Positions 34,589 through 44,001 of a stretch of 64,000 nt of DNA are shown here, one piece after another; the first letter of the stretch is position 1, and each line of letters begins with the position of its first letter. The notes beneath the pieces were generated by a model. That model did no database searches, had not been told where the DNA came from, and was given only the letters and a program-made list of their open reading frames with translations. Source of the stretch: JBCDGZ01 sp038750655 (GTDB taxonomy: Bacteria > Bacteroidota > Bacteroidia > Chitinophagales > Saprospiraceae); the NCBI GenBank assembly GCA_038750655.1, contig JBCDGZ010000015.1, positions 9,710 through 73,709 of the forward strand. Reading direction: 5' to 3'. The translations under genes were made by a program, and so were the position numbers.

Positions 34589-36019
34589 TTATTCAACGGT
34601 AAATTGTCCCATCATCCCCGCATCCTCATGTTCCAAAATATGGCAATGGTACATGTAGGGAAATTCCTCGGTCGCTTCATAGTTAAACTGCATAATGACT
34701 TCGGTCCAACCGCCATCGACAATAACCACATCTTTCCAACCTTGGTCCTCGGGTAGAGGGGGGTTACCATTCTGAGACAATATCAGGAAGGAGGTGCCGT
34801 GCATATGGAAGGGATGTTCCATCATATCTCCCGTAATGCGCCATAGTTCTGTAGCTCCGATATTGACTTTCTCATCAATCCGCTTCCTATTCATGGGCTT
34901 TCCATTGATGCAGAACATATTGTTCCTATCCGTTCCGCACATAACGTCGGCCCCTTCGTCCATCTCCATCTCAAGGGTAAATGTTCGTACAACATCGACG
35001 TCTTCTTTTTTCAGTCTACGAATCGTATTCAGCGATGTGGGTAAGCTTCCTGGAGCAGTAGCAGTAGGGTCGACTCTAATCTCAAGGATGCGCTCCTTTT
35101 TTGAAAATACCGTTACGCCTTCATTATCTGCTGGCGGCAGAATGGCCATCAACTCTCTCGTCACCCCGTCAGATAGGTTGATCATGATTTCATTGCGCTC
35201 CCCCGGCGCCATGGTCAACTTAGTAATGGCGACGGGTTTTTCCAGAAAACCCCCTTCGGTGGCGATTTTATAGAAAGCCTGCTCATTTTTAAGATAAAAT
35301 TCATAAAACCGGGCATTGGAGCCATTGAGCAACCTCAATCGCAGCCAACCTTTTGGCACTTCGATGTAGGGATTTACCGTTCCGTTAATCACTAGAGTCT
35401 TTCCGCGTTTACCATCCATGAGTTCATTCTCCGTAGCGGAGTAATCCACCATTTCTCCCTCGACAAAGTCGCGATCTTGGACAATTAATGGAATATCATC
35501 TACTCCGTACTGCTTGGGCAAAGGCAGCTGCATGGAATTGTCATCTTCTACCAGGTATAAGCCCGCTAGGCCAGCGTGTACATGCTCCGCCGTTTTTCCC
35601 ATTAGATGAGGATGATACCAATTCGTGGAGGCCTCTTGGTCAATCGGCAATATGATGTCCCAAATCTCATTGGGTAGAATTTTATTTTGTGGACCACCAT
35701 CAACTCTCCCTTCCACATGCAAGCCATGTCCGTGCACGGTCGTTGCCTCACCGATCCGATTGGTAAACTGTATACGGGTACTGTCCTTGTTGTACAATCG
35801 AATCGTTGGCCCCAGATAGTCGCCATTAAATCCTTTAGTATGGCTTTTCACGCCCGCAAAAAACTCGTGCTGCCCATTTTGCAGGGTCAGTCGGATGCTT
35901 CCGTCTACAGTTCTACTGTCAATGAGTGGTGGGATCATTAACTTGTTGTTGGCTTGCGGAGCCTCTTTCTTACAAGCACTAAGACTTAAAAGCAAAAGCG
36001 CAAAAATTAACTTATTCAT
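34589..36019 (-). CDS. Multicopper oxidase (CueO/bilirubin-oxidase-like) lipoprotein
   Basis: A periplasmic or surface lipoprotein (lipobox LSAC, Cys16) of 476 residues with three cupredoxin domains. All four copper-binding blocks are present: HGHGLH, WYHPHLMGKT, HPFHMHGTSF and YHCHILEHEDAGMMG. The HCHILEHEDAGMM block carries the Cys ligand of type-1 copper and the axial Met. It probably oxidises Cu(I) or phenolic compounds. Met-rich inserts of the CueO type are not seen. The AraC-type gene upstream is on the same strand 203 bases away and could control it. Confidence 0.93.
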   Translation of the reverse strand: MNKLIFALLLLSLSACKKEAPQANNKLMIPPLIDSRTVDGSIRLTLQNGQHEFFAGVKSHTKGFNGDYLGPTIRLYNKDSTRIQFTNRIGEATTVHGHGLHVEGRVDGGPQNKILPNEIWDIILPIDQEASTNWYHPHLMGKTAEHVHAGLAGLYLVEDDNSMQLPLPKQYGVDDIPLIVQDRDFVEGEMVDYSATENELMDGKRGKTLVINGTVNPYIEVPKGWLRLRLLNGSNARFYEFYLKNEQAFYKIATEGGFLEKPVAITKLTMAPGERNEIMINLSDGVTRELMAILPPADNEGVTVFSKKERILEIRVDPTATAPGSLPTSLNTIRRLKKEDVDVVRTFTLEMEMDEGADVMCGTDRNNMFCINGKPMNRKRIDEKVNIGATELWRITGDMMEHPFHMHGTSFLILSQNGNPPLPEDQGWKDVVIVDGGWTEVIMQFNYEATEEFPYMYHCHILEHEDAGMMGQFTVE

Positions 36020-36222
36020 AGTTGGTTATTTTCAATCTATATTCCCCCCAACGGGCAATCCGCTCGGAACGCGATCAGGAATGGTTACTAATCATTTTTA
36101 TTGTTTTGATTAAACCAATTTGATCGTATCAAATCGTTTGCAAAAAACTTATAAGTTGGATTAGTTGGTATGGATAAGCGGGTTCAAAGCGTGCAGTATT
36201 CGTTTTCTGGACGTCTTTAGGG

Positions 36223-37233
36223 CTAAATTCGCTGTTTTTTGTATTGGCTCGGGGTAATGCCTTTCAATTTTTTGAACGTAGAGTTGAAGGAAGATTTAGA
36301 GCTAAACCCCACTTCGGTAGCAATCCCCAGGAGGGTGAAATTTTGGTATTGCTCTTGATCCAGGTATTTAATGAATTCCTCAACGCGGTACTGATTCAAG
36401 AACTCCTGAAATCGCATTCCCATATGGACATTCAATACCTCGGACAGCTGCTGCCGGGATATGCCGATTCTCTTAGCCGTCTCATCCACAGTCAGCTTTT
36501 GGTTTTTGAAGAGTTTTTCTTCGGTCATTAGTCGATTGAGCTGGCCTTTGATAGCCGCCACTTCTTTCTTTGATAAGGTAGAGGATTTGTACTTATGATC
36601 AACGTAGGATAGCATATCCTTGGGAGCTGTGATCAATCGGTAAGTGACGAAATAAAAGAGGAATATAGCGATCAAAAAAATACCGTAGCTGTCTAATAAC
36701 AAAAGAGGAGTATCAGTGCTGGAAAACAGGTAAGCAATACCGTCAACGATGTAAATTAGGGTAAAAGGGACAATAAAAATCAATAACCATCTCTCTTTCT
36801 CCAATGAAAGGATGTCATAGATACTGTACAGCAACAGTCCGGCAAGGCAAAGCTCCGACAGGTGAACGCAGCTTTCCAATAAGATCTCGTCGGCAAAGCG
36901 ATCTATACTCAATAGACTTTGACAGACCACATTAAAAAGATAAGGCAGCAAGAACAATACATCTATTTTAGCCAGTTCATTGCTACCAGAATTGCTGTAT
37001 CGGATAAAAAAGAAAAGAAAAGTAGCAATCAGGGTTTCGTGAAAGAAAAACCAATTGGCGTCCGCAATGATTAGATTATAATCATCATCACCGATAGAAA
37101 AGAGTATGACCGAAATGATGCAGCCCATAAAAAGCCAAAAGATCAGTTGCCGGTAGTCTTTCCTCCGTTGAAACAAAGTAAATCCAAGAAATCCTCCTTG
37201 TAGGATGGCGATTATTTGAATGATTGTTAACAA
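36223..37233 (-). CDS. Membrane-anchored AraC-family regulator (TTG start)
   Basis: A 336-residue protein: about seven hydrophobic segments in residues 1-200, then an AraC/XylS DNA-binding domain (about 235-336) with TVDETAKRIGISRQQLSEVLN (first HTH) and LLGIATEVGFSSKSSFNSTFKKLKG-type second HTH, ending TPSQYKKQ. Membrane-embedded AraC proteins of this shape are common in Bacteroidota. Upstream of the first membrane segment only TTG at 37233 is available as a start before an in-frame stop at 37249-37251. Possibly regulates the oxidase gene downstream. Confidence 0.88.
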   Translation of the reverse strand: MLTIIQIIAILQGGFLGFTLFQRRKDYRQLIFWLFMGCIISVILFSIGDDDYNLIIADANWFFFHETLIATFLFFFIRYSNSGSNELAKIDVLFLLPYLFNVVCQSLLSIDRFADEILLESCVHLSELCLAGLLLYSIYDILSLEKERWLLIFIVPFTLIYIVDGIAYLFSSTDTPLLLLDSYGIFLIAIFLFYFVTYRLITAPKDMLSYVDHKYKSSTLSKKEVAAIKGQLNRLMTEEKLFKNQKLTVDETAKRIGISRQQLSEVLNVHMGMRFQEFLNQYRVEEFIKYLDQEQYQNFTLLGIATEVGFSSKSSFNSTFKKLKGITPSQYKKQRI

Positions 37234-37271
37234 GTTACTTTTTTTAGATCATCAAGAATCAAGTATTCCTC

Positions 37272-37958
37272 TTAGCTCACCAGGCCCTCCTCCTCTATCA
37301 ATCGTCCGTCTCTACACCGAATAATCCGGGCGGGGAAGGCCTCTACGATGCGGTAGTCGTGGGTGGCGAAGAGAACGGCGACGTCGTGCTGCACCGCCAG
37401 TTCGCGCAGCAGGCCCATGATCTCATCGGAGGTTTCGGGGTCGAGGTTGCCGGTAGGCTCGTCGGCGATGATGAGTTCGGGGCGGTTGAGGAGGGCGCGG
37501 GCGATGACGACGCGTTGGCGCTCGCCGCCGCTCAGCTCATGCGGCAGCTTGGCGGCTTTATCGGCCAGGCCGACGCTGCTCAGCAGGGCCTCGACGCGCT
37601 TTTGACGATTGCTGCGGTTCTTCCAGCCGGTAGCGCGGAGTACGAAGAGGAGGTTTTCGGCGACGCTGCGGTCGTCCAGCAGATTAAAGTCTTGGAAGAT
37701 GATGCCCAGTTTGCGACGCAGCAGGTGGATTTTTTTGCGGTCGAGCTGCAACAGGTCGAAGCCGGCGACCTGCCCGCGGCCATTGCTGAGCGGGAGGGCA
37801 GCGTAGAGGGTCTTGAGGAGGCTGCTTTTACCACTTCCCGTCTTGCCAATCAGGTAGGCGAATTCGCCACGCGTAATGTTGAGAGACACATCGCGGAGAA
37901 TCAGGTACTCGCCCTGATAGATATTCGTACTTTTTAGGTCAACAATGACGTTTTTCAT
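37272..37958 (-). CDS. ftsE: ABC transporter ATPase, FtsE-type
   Basis: A 228-residue ATPase: Walker A GKTGSGKSS, Q loop FQDFNLLDD, signature LSGGERQR, Walker B LIIADEPTGNLDP, and H-loop FATHDYRIV. The length and the FQDFNLL form fit FtsE, which with FtsX activates peptidoglycan hydrolases at the division site. ftsX is not next to it. ATG 37958 is preferred over the TTG at 37976. The AraC-type gene follows after 38 bases. Confidence 0.85.
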   Translation of the reverse strand: MKNVIVDLKSTNIYQGEYLILRDVSLNITRGEFAYLIGKTGSGKSSLLKTLYAALPLSNGRGQVAGFDLLQLDRKKIHLLRRKLGIIFQDFNLLDDRSVAENLLFVLRATGWKNRSNRQKRVEALLSSVGLADKAAKLPHELSGGERQRVVIARALLNRPELIIADEPTGNLDPETSDEIMGLLRELAVQHDVAVLFATHDYRIVEAFPARIIRCRDGRLIEEEGLVS

Positions 37959-38135
37959 AGGGTAAGCAGCATTCAAGGGTGCGCCGCAGCACCCCGCTCA
38001 AAAGTAGGAAATTTTGCGCAAATCCGACAGTAGTAAAAACAAGAGCCGAAATATGACCGTAGTATGATACTTCTGTCTGGATTGACCAACTAAAAAAATG
38101 TAATTTTGTTAATCAGTTTAATAATCTTCTAAGTT

Positions 38136-38537
38136 ATGAAAAAGATTCATCTCATCGCCGTCGCCGTTATCGCTATTTCTATTGCGTTGCTGATGTCCCT
38201 TTCGGGTGAAATGAGTACGTACTCGACGTTCAGAGAAGCGATGGCAGCAGGAGGTAAGGTCAAAATTGCGGGCATTCTTTCCAAGGATAAAGAGATGATC
38301 TACGACCCCATCAAGGATGCCAATTCTTTCAGCTTTTACATTACCGATAGCGAAGGCGAAGAGCGCCGCGTGCGCCTGCTGCAGGCCAAACCTCAGGACT
38401 TCGAACTCTCCGAACAGATTGTTCTAACAGGAGAGATGCACAATGACGAGTTTATTGCTACGGATGTTTTGCTAAAATGCCCTTCCAAGTATAAGGATGA
38501 AGAGATTTATTTGAAGAACAAGCAGAACGAAATTTAA
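38136..38537 (+). CDS. ccmE: Cytochrome c maturation protein CcmE, Cys-type variant
   Basis: A 133-residue haem chaperone: one N-terminal membrane anchor (about 5-22) and a small OB-fold beta barrel facing the periplasm. The usual haem-binding His motif (HDxxY) is absent. At the same position is LLKCPSKY, Cys115 and Tyr119, which is the CxxxY form reported from some archaea and deltaproteobacteria. The OB-fold strand pattern VKIAGILSKDKEMIYD / SFSFYITDSEGEERRV fits CcmE. It precedes ccmF by 11 bases. TAATTTTG at 38101-38108 is a possible -7 element. Confidence 0.88.
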   Translation: MKKIHLIAVAVIAISIALLMSLSGEMSTYSTFREAMAAGGKVKIAGILSKDKEMIYDPIKDANSFSFYITDSEGEERRVRLLQAKPQDFELSEQIVLTGEMHNDEFIATDVLLKCPSKYKDEEIYLKNKQNEI

Positions 38538-38548
38538 CGATTTCTTCT

Positions 38549-41362
38549 ATGGAATACATCGGTGAACACCTCCTCCCTGGCCAATTAGGCCACTTTGCTA
38601 TCCTCCTAGGCTTCGTTAGTAGTTTGCTGGCCGCTGTCAGCTACACAATGGCCACTAATCGCAACGAACTCCCCGAGTTCAAAGGTTGGCGCAACATCGG
38701 TCGCCTTGCCTTCGGCCTCCACGGGCTGTGTATCCTAGCGGCCATCGGCATCATTTTTTACATGATGGCCAATCAATACTACGAATACCAATACGTACAG
38801 GCCCACGTCTCTGAGGAACTGCCCTCCCAATACATTTTCTCTGCTTTTTGGGAAGGCCAAGAAGGCAGCTTCCTGCTTTGGATGTTCTGGCACATTGTCT
38901 TGGGGACCATTTTGATGTTTACGGCCAAGAGCTGGGAAGGCCCCGTGATGGCGGTACTTTCTGCGGTGCAGCTGGTCATTGTTTCCATGATTGTAGGTCT
39001 GTATGTTGATCTGGGGCCCATCTCCTTCAAATTGGGCAGCAGCCCGATGCTCTTGCTGCGCGATGTGGTCAATGCGCCCATTTTCGCCAATGCCGACTAT
39101 CTGTCGCTCATCAAGGGCAATGGCCTCAATCCTTTGCTGCAAAATTATTGGATGACCATCCATCCGCCGACCCTCTTCCTCGGCTTCGCCTCCACGGTTG
39201 TCCCCTTCTGCTTCGCCGTAGCGGGCCTATGGACGGGCCGCCACCGCGAGTGGCTGAAGCCCGTTATGCCCTGGGCCCTCTTCACCGGAGCCATCCTCGG
39301 AACGGGCATCCTGATGGGTGGCGCTTGGGCTTATGAGGCCCTGAGCTTCGGCGGCTATTGGGCCTGGGACCCGGTAGAAAACGCCTCCTTGGTGCCCTGG
39401 CTTATCCTGTTGGCCGGCATCCACACCAATCTAATTGCCAATAAAACGGGCTATTCTATACGCAGTACCTATTTGTTTTATCTCCTGACCTTCCTACTTA
39501 TTGTCTACTCGACCTTCTTGACGCGGAGTGGTGTGTTGGGAGAAACATCAGTACATGCCTTCACTGAAATGGGCTTAGAGTGGCAGCTCATTATCTTTAT
39601 CCTGGCTTCCACTGCGCTAGGGGGAGGCTTTCTGGCGGCTCGCTGGAAAGACATTCCGACGCCTAAGAAGGAGGAGGCCAGCAGCTCGCGCGAGTTTTGG
39701 ATGTTCATCGGCTCACTGGTCCTACTGTTTTCCGCAGCACTGATCACCGCCTCAACGTCGCTGCCTGTTTTCAACAAAATTGCTAAATTCTTCGACCCAG
39801 AATTTACCGGCCGGACTATCACCGAGCCGATCACTCACTACAACAAATACCAACTCTGGATTGGGGTGTTCATTGGTCTACTGAGTGGCGGAGTGCAGTA
39901 CCTGCGCTTCAAAGAGTTTAACTGGAAAGGCCACCAGCGCAAGTTTTGGATACATACTGCGGTGGCTTCTGTAGTCTCGGTGGCCCTCACCGCGCTTACC
40001 ATTCAATGGATCAACGCCAATGCCTGGCAGTATGTGCTGCTGCTCTTCACGGGCATCTTTGCCGTCATTAGCAACCTGGATTATTTGATCATTATTGCTA
40101 GAGGCAATCTAAAAATGGCGTCCTCGGCCTTCGCCCACATCGGCTTTGGTTTGATGATCGTCGGGGTATTGGCCTCGGGTTTGAATAAGGAGTTTATTTC
40201 GGAAAATCGCTTTGCGCAGGAGGGATTAATCGAAGGTTTTGAGGAGGAAGATTATAATAGAAATATCCTGCTGCTGAAGGGCATACCGATGTTTATGCGG
40301 GGCTATGAGGTGACCTATGTGGAGGATACGATTGATACCTACACGCGTACGTTCCAGGTGGATTATAAGCGGAAAAACAAGCTAGGTGAGGTGATAGAAG
40401 AATTCACCCTCTATCCCAATGTACTCTACGATAAGAGCTTCACCAAAATTGCAGCGTCTAATCCATCGACCAAGCATTACCTGCATCGGGATATTTTTAC
40501 CCACATTGCTTCACTGCCCAAAGCCATGATCGATCCGAACTTTGCGCAACAGATGGAGGATAGTTTGAATTATACGCCCTACGAAATGGCTATCGGTGAT
40601 ACCATTTTCACCACAAAATACTACGCTATTCTGGAAGAGACGACCCGCTCTCCTATGCATCCAGATTATGAGGCCAAAGAAAAAGACATTGCCCTGGGGG
40701 TCAAACTGGCCGTCCGCGAACTCAACTCTGATTCGGTTTGGTACGCTGAACCGATGTTGGCCGTTAACGGTACTATGCTCTACGGTTATCCGGATCAGAT
40801 CAATGATTTGGGGATTAAAGTGAAAATGCCACAGAAGGCATTTGAGCAATATTTTGATCCGGGGGAAGACCTCGAATACCAGCCACATGTGATGAAGCAG
40901 GGTGATGAATTTTACCTCAACGGCTACAAGGTGCGCTTCAAGGGTTTCCAGCCTAAGCCCACTCATCCCGACTATATCCCGCAGGAGGGCGACATCGCTG
41001 TTTCGGCACTGCTGGACATTACGACTCCTGATCAGCGCCAAATCTTCGAGTCCAACCCTGTTTATCTCATCCGCAACAGCCGGCCTTTCATTATCCAAGA
41101 CCGGGTTGATGAGCTGGGCTGGCATTTCCGCTTTACGGAACTAGACCCCAATGCCCAGACTGGGCGTATTGAGGTGGCCATTGGCAAGGTGGGCAAGAAA
41201 AAGCTGACGGTGGATATTGCCGAAGATGCCACGCGCTCTGACTACATTGTGCTGGAGGCGATTGTATTTCCGGGCATCAACTTCTTCTGGGTCGGTTCGA
41301 TTATGATGATGCTGGGCTTACTACTGGGCTTCTTGTTCCGGTTGGGTCGCCGTGGGGCCTAA
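38549..41362 (+). CDS. ccmF: Haem lyase subunit CcmF
   Basis: A 937-residue inner-membrane protein that attaches haem to apocytochrome c with CcmE as donor. It has about 13-15 membrane segments. The signature WWD region is FGGYWAWDPVENASLVPWL (about 267-285), and the TIHPPTLFLG His and the flanking His residues are present. It is longer than Escherichia coli CcmF (about 650 residues) because of a large periplasmic region (about 560-900). ccmE lies directly upstream; other ccm genes are not in the window. Confidence 0.94.
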   Translation: MEYIGEHLLPGQLGHFAILLGFVSSLLAAVSYTMATNRNELPEFKGWRNIGRLAFGLHGLCILAAIGIIFYMMANQYYEYQYVQAHVSEELPSQYIFSAFWEGQEGSFLLWMFWHIVLGTILMFTAKSWEGPVMAVLSAVQLVIVSMIVGLYVDLGPISFKLGSSPMLLLRDVVNAPIFANADYLSLIKGNGLNPLLQNYWMTIHPPTLFLGFASTVVPFCFAVAGLWTGRHREWLKPVMPWALFTGAILGTGILMGGAWAYEALSFGGYWAWDPVENASLVPWLILLAGIHTNLIANKTGYSIRSTYLFYLLTFLLIVYSTFLTRSGVLGETSVHAFTEMGLEWQLIIFILASTALGGGFLAARWKDIPTPKKEEASSSREFWMFIGSLVLLFSAALITASTSLPVFNKIAKFFDPEFTGRTITEPITHYNKYQLWIGVFIGLLSGGVQYLRFKEFNWKGHQRKFWIHTAVASVVSVALTALTIQWINANAWQYVLLLFTGIFAVISNLDYLIIIARGNLKMASSAFAHIGFGLMIVGVLASGLNKEFISENRFAQEGLIEGFEEEDYNRNILLLKGIPMFMRGYEVTYVEDTIDTYTRTFQVDYKRKNKLGEVIEEFTLYPNVLYDKSFTKIAASNPSTKHYLHRDIFTHIASLPKAMIDPNFAQQMEDSLNYTPYEMAIGDTIFTTKYYAILEETTRSPMHPDYEAKEKDIALGVKLAVRELNSDSVWYAEPMLAVNGTMLYGYPDQINDLGIKVKMPQKAFEQYFDPGEDLEYQPHVMKQGDEFYLNGYKVRFKGFQPKPTHPDYIPQEGDIAVSALLDITTPDQRQIFESNPVYLIRNSRPFIIQDRVDELGWHFRFTELDPNAQTGRIEVAIGKVGKKKLTVDIAEDATRSDYIVLEAIVFPGINFFWVGSIMMMLGLLLGFLFRLGRRGA

Positions 41363-41373
41363 TTGATCAAATC

Positions 41374-42162
41374 ATGGTACTTCCTAAGATTATACTGATT
41401 GGTGCAGGTAATGTTGGCTACCATTTAGGTGCCCGCATCCGGGACTGTGGTCTGCCTTTGCTGCAGGTGTACAGCCGGACGGCGGCAAAGGCCCGCGCGC
41501 TGGCCCAACGCAGCCAGACCCACTACACTACCCAACTGAGCCGGATCAGCCCAGAGGGCGACCTGTACATCTTGGCGGTCAACGACGATTCGATTGGAGC
41601 GGTGGCGGAGCAGTTGGCGCGGCGGCTCCCGAAGGGCAAATTGCTGGTACATACGTCGGGGGCGACGCCCAGCGGAGCCATTGCCCAGCACTATCCCGGC
41701 GCCGGTATCCTCTATCCCCTACAGACCTTTTCGCTGGACCGCCAGCCCGACTTCGAACAGATTCCCATTTGCATCCACGCCCAGCAGCCCGTGCATCTGC
41801 GCCTGCTGGAAACCGTTGGCCGTCGAATCAGCCCCAAGGTCTACCCCATCGATGATGAACAGCGCGCCATCCTCCACGTCGCCGCCGTTTTTGTCAATAA
41901 TTTCACCAACCACCTCTTCTCCATCGGTGAAGACATCTGTCTCCGCGAAGAGCTGCCCTTTGAGCTGTTGAAGCCGCTGATTGCAGAAACGGTCGCCAAG
42001 ATTCAGGAACATCGCGCGGCCGAGATGCAGACGGGGCCCGCCGCCCGCGGCGACCAGGCTACCATCGCCCGGCACCTAGATTACCTAAGCAACGAACCTG
42101 CACTCGCCCGTCTTTACCAGCAACTTAGTCAAAGCATCAATCCAAAGCTCAAAAGTAGCTGA
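41374..42162 (+). CDS. Rossmann-like and DUF2520 domain protein
   Basis: A 262-residue NADP-binding protein: N-terminal Rossmann fold (IILIGAGNVGYHLG), VHTSGATPSGAI, ILYPLQTFS, then a C-terminal DUF2520 helical domain (HVAAVFVNNFTNHLF, RGDQATIARHLDYL). The fold is like that of F420-dependent or 6-phosphogluconate-type oxidoreductases; substrate unknown. It is widespread in Bacteroidota. It lies 11 bases after ccmF and may be co-transcribed. Confidence 0.87.
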   Translation: MVLPKIILIGAGNVGYHLGARIRDCGLPLLQVYSRTAAKARALAQRSQTHYTTQLSRISPEGDLYILAVNDDSIGAVAEQLARRLPKGKLLVHTSGATPSGAIAQHYPGAGILYPLQTFSLDRQPDFEQIPICIHAQQPVHLRLLETVGRRISPKVYPIDDEQRAILHVAAVFVNNFTNHLFSIGEDICLREELPFELLKPLIAETVAKIQEHRAAEMQTGPAARGDQATIARHLDYLSNEPALARLYQQLSQSINPKLKSS

Positions 42163-42216
42163 GTTTTACTATCTTACTGCTGAGCAATATTCATTCACCA
42201 AAGCACTACCCCTACC

Positions 42217-42495
42217 ATGCGCATCATTGGCTCCATCGATCATCCCGTTATGAAGATCACCGTCTTCAAAATGGACAATAAACTGTCCGTGAAATTCGAA
42301 ACGGGCTTGTACGAACAAATCTATAAATTCCGCACCGGCGACTCGATCAATACCCTGGAAGATATGCAGCAGTTGGTGGATGAGCCCTTCATCAACAGCG
42401 TCCTGGCGGAAATGACGACCCTGCATCAGATCAAAAGCCAGGCTCTCAGCCGCTTGCTTCCCGAAGAAGAGGAGGATTTTGATCAAATTATTTAA
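42217..42495 (+). CDS. Small conserved hypothetical protein
   Basis: A 92-residue cytosolic protein with even composition, an acidic C-terminus (LLPEEEEDFDQII), and beta-hairpin-like first half (HPVMKITVFKMDNKLSVKFE). No signal or membrane segment. The start at ATG 42217 gives a whole protein between two clearly coding neighbours on the same strand, and similar 90-residue proteins are commonly found beside DUF2520 genes in this phylum; I cannot assign a function. Confidence 0.65.
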   Translation: MRIIGSIDHPVMKITVFKMDNKLSVKFETGLYEQIYKFRTGDSINTLEDMQQLVDEPFINSVLAEMTTLHQIKSQALSRLLPEEEEDFDQII

Positions 42496-42504
42496 GAACA
42501 TGTT

Positions 42505-43275
42505 CTAAAAATCTAAACGAATCCCGTTGGTCAGTCTATAGATGGTATTGGCAACACCCTCCGGCACCTTCGAATCATAGATGATATTGAAGCTGGCCTT
42601 GAACCGGAGTTTACTGTTGATGGCGATCAGTAAACTGGACTGCGAGGACAAGCGCCAATCGGCCAGCTTGTTGAGCAAAGGCTGGTAATAAGTCGTACTG
42701 GCAATGGTGACATTGGACAGCGGCTTATAGTTGAACGACAGGTAAGTACTGAGACGGTTATCATTCAAAATGACCTCTGGGTCGGTCTCTCGGTTGTATT
42801 CGTACATGTAGAGCGTCCCCAAGAAAGCCCTTATTTTATCATTTCGAAACAACCGAAACCGAGGCCCGGTGCCCAGCAACGTACGCAGCCGAAGGTTGAG
42901 CCGCTCGTCGTACTGCGCTTGCACAAAAGCCTCCCAAGTCAACCATTTATTGACATTATAATTATAACGGAAGTGCTGAAAGCCATTATTGACAAAATCT
43001 TTGCCCTCCGCTTTCACCAGATTGAAATTACTCAGCGACATAAACCAATGACGGTACTGCAGGCGCTCCACCCGAAGGGCTCCATTGATGGTGATGATCT
43101 CGCTTCCATTATTAACCAGCGTCAATCCAGCGTTGATAAAGCCATACCAACCGGCAGTATCCTGGCGTTCAACGCGCTTGTCCTCTATGTTAACAATCTG
43201 AGCGGCAGCCAATTGGCTAAGCAATACCAATACTCCAATTAAAAGGTAGGTAGCCGTAGGGCGTAGGGTTTTCAT
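42505..43275 (-). CDS. DUF481 outer-membrane beta-barrel protein
   Basis: A 256-residue protein with signal peptide (1-25, ending AAAQ), then a series of amphipathic strands (YGFINAGLTLVNNG, HWFMSLSNFNLV, NYNVNKWLTWEAFVQAQYD, FNYKPLSNVTIASTTYYQPLL) and a terminal strand IYRLTNGIRLDF that ends in Phe. The layout matches DUF481 (salt-stress-induced outer-membrane protein family). The role is unknown. Its tail meets the preceding plus-strand gene with 9 bases between stops. Confidence 0.82.
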   Translation of the reverse strand: MKTLRPTATYLLIGVLVLLSQLAAAQIVNIEDKRVERQDTAGWYGFINAGLTLVNNGSEIITINGALRVERLQYRHWFMSLSNFNLVKAEGKDFVNNGFQHFRYNYNVNKWLTWEAFVQAQYDERLNLRLRTLLGTGPRFRLFRNDKIRAFLGTLYMYEYNRETDPEVILNDNRLSTYLSFNYKPLSNVTIASTTYYQPLLNKLADWRLSSQSSLLIAINSKLRFKASFNIIYDSKVPEGVANTIYRLTNGIRLDF

Positions 43276-43347
43276 TAGGTTATTTTTCCTCTGGTCATCA
43301 AAAGTCGCTACGAATATAGTCGATTCTTGAAGAGGGGGAAAAAATAA

Positions 43348-43977
43348 TTACCCCAAGTTCTTCTTCCGATTGTATATAAATGAGGAGCCTCCCAATAAGA
43401 ATACTACCAAGAGCACCCAGCTGATCGTCAAGGGAAAAGGGCTGAAGAAAGCAGCCACCATTGGCTGCTCGTCTTTTGTTCCTAAAGTCGCCTGATAATG
43501 ATTCCGCTTTGACAATACAACCTTGGCTTGCCTCCCCGGAGTTTTCCACCAAAAAACGGAATGGTGATTCCCATTTTCGCTAAAGCAGTCTACCTTAATC
43601 TCTAGCTGCTTGACGACATTAGGATACTGCTCGATCGCCAACTTCAAATCCGTTTGGTGGTGGCCCAGTTTGATCCCCCCTTCACCAATCAGTAGAGGGC
43701 GGCCATCGGCTCGGAGATGGGTTTTTTCTTTGATGTACTGAACGGCCAACTGTTTGTAGGCAGTACTCGAAATGGTGGTAAAATCTGTATCCTGAAAATG
43801 AGTCGTCAAAGCCTGATGCAGGCCGACCTGGCTGAGGTAGATATTCAAAATCGCCCCTCCTTGCGGAAGCGCCTTCAATTCGAATTTAGCCGTCAGCGGG
43901 TTATGGGCCATTGCACTTGAACCAGCAAGTGCAACGGCTATGATCAAAAAAATTATTCTCATGACTGTTGTGTTCAT
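43348..43977 (-). CDS. Hypothetical secreted protein with C-terminal membrane segment
   Basis: A 209-residue protein with a signal peptide (about 1-24, ending AMAH), a soluble periplasmic region and one C-terminal hydrophobic helix (about 182-200) followed by NRKKNLG. It lies 24 bases after the YHYH gene on the same strand, so they form a unit. The mature part has one cysteine and several histidines (HPT, HHQ, NHH); a metal role is possible but unsupported. Not recognised as a named family. Confidence 0.65.
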   Translation of the reverse strand: MNTTVMRIIFLIIAVALAGSSAMAHNPLTAKFELKALPQGGAILNIYLSQVGLHQALTTHFQDTDFTTISSTAYKQLAVQYIKEKTHLRADGRPLLIGEGGIKLGHHQTDLKLAIEQYPNVVKQLEIKVDCFSENGNHHSVFWWKTPGRQAKVVLSKRNHYQATLGTKDEQPMVAAFFSPFPLTISWVLLVVFLLGGSSFIYNRKKNLG

Positions 43978-44001
43978 ACAAATTGGATTTCTCCAATTGG
44001 G

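Noticed and set aside
34342..34596. An 84-codon minus-strand frame before the multicopper oxidase gene's end
   Set aside because: Poor composition; no domain, no signal and it overlaps the oxidase gene.
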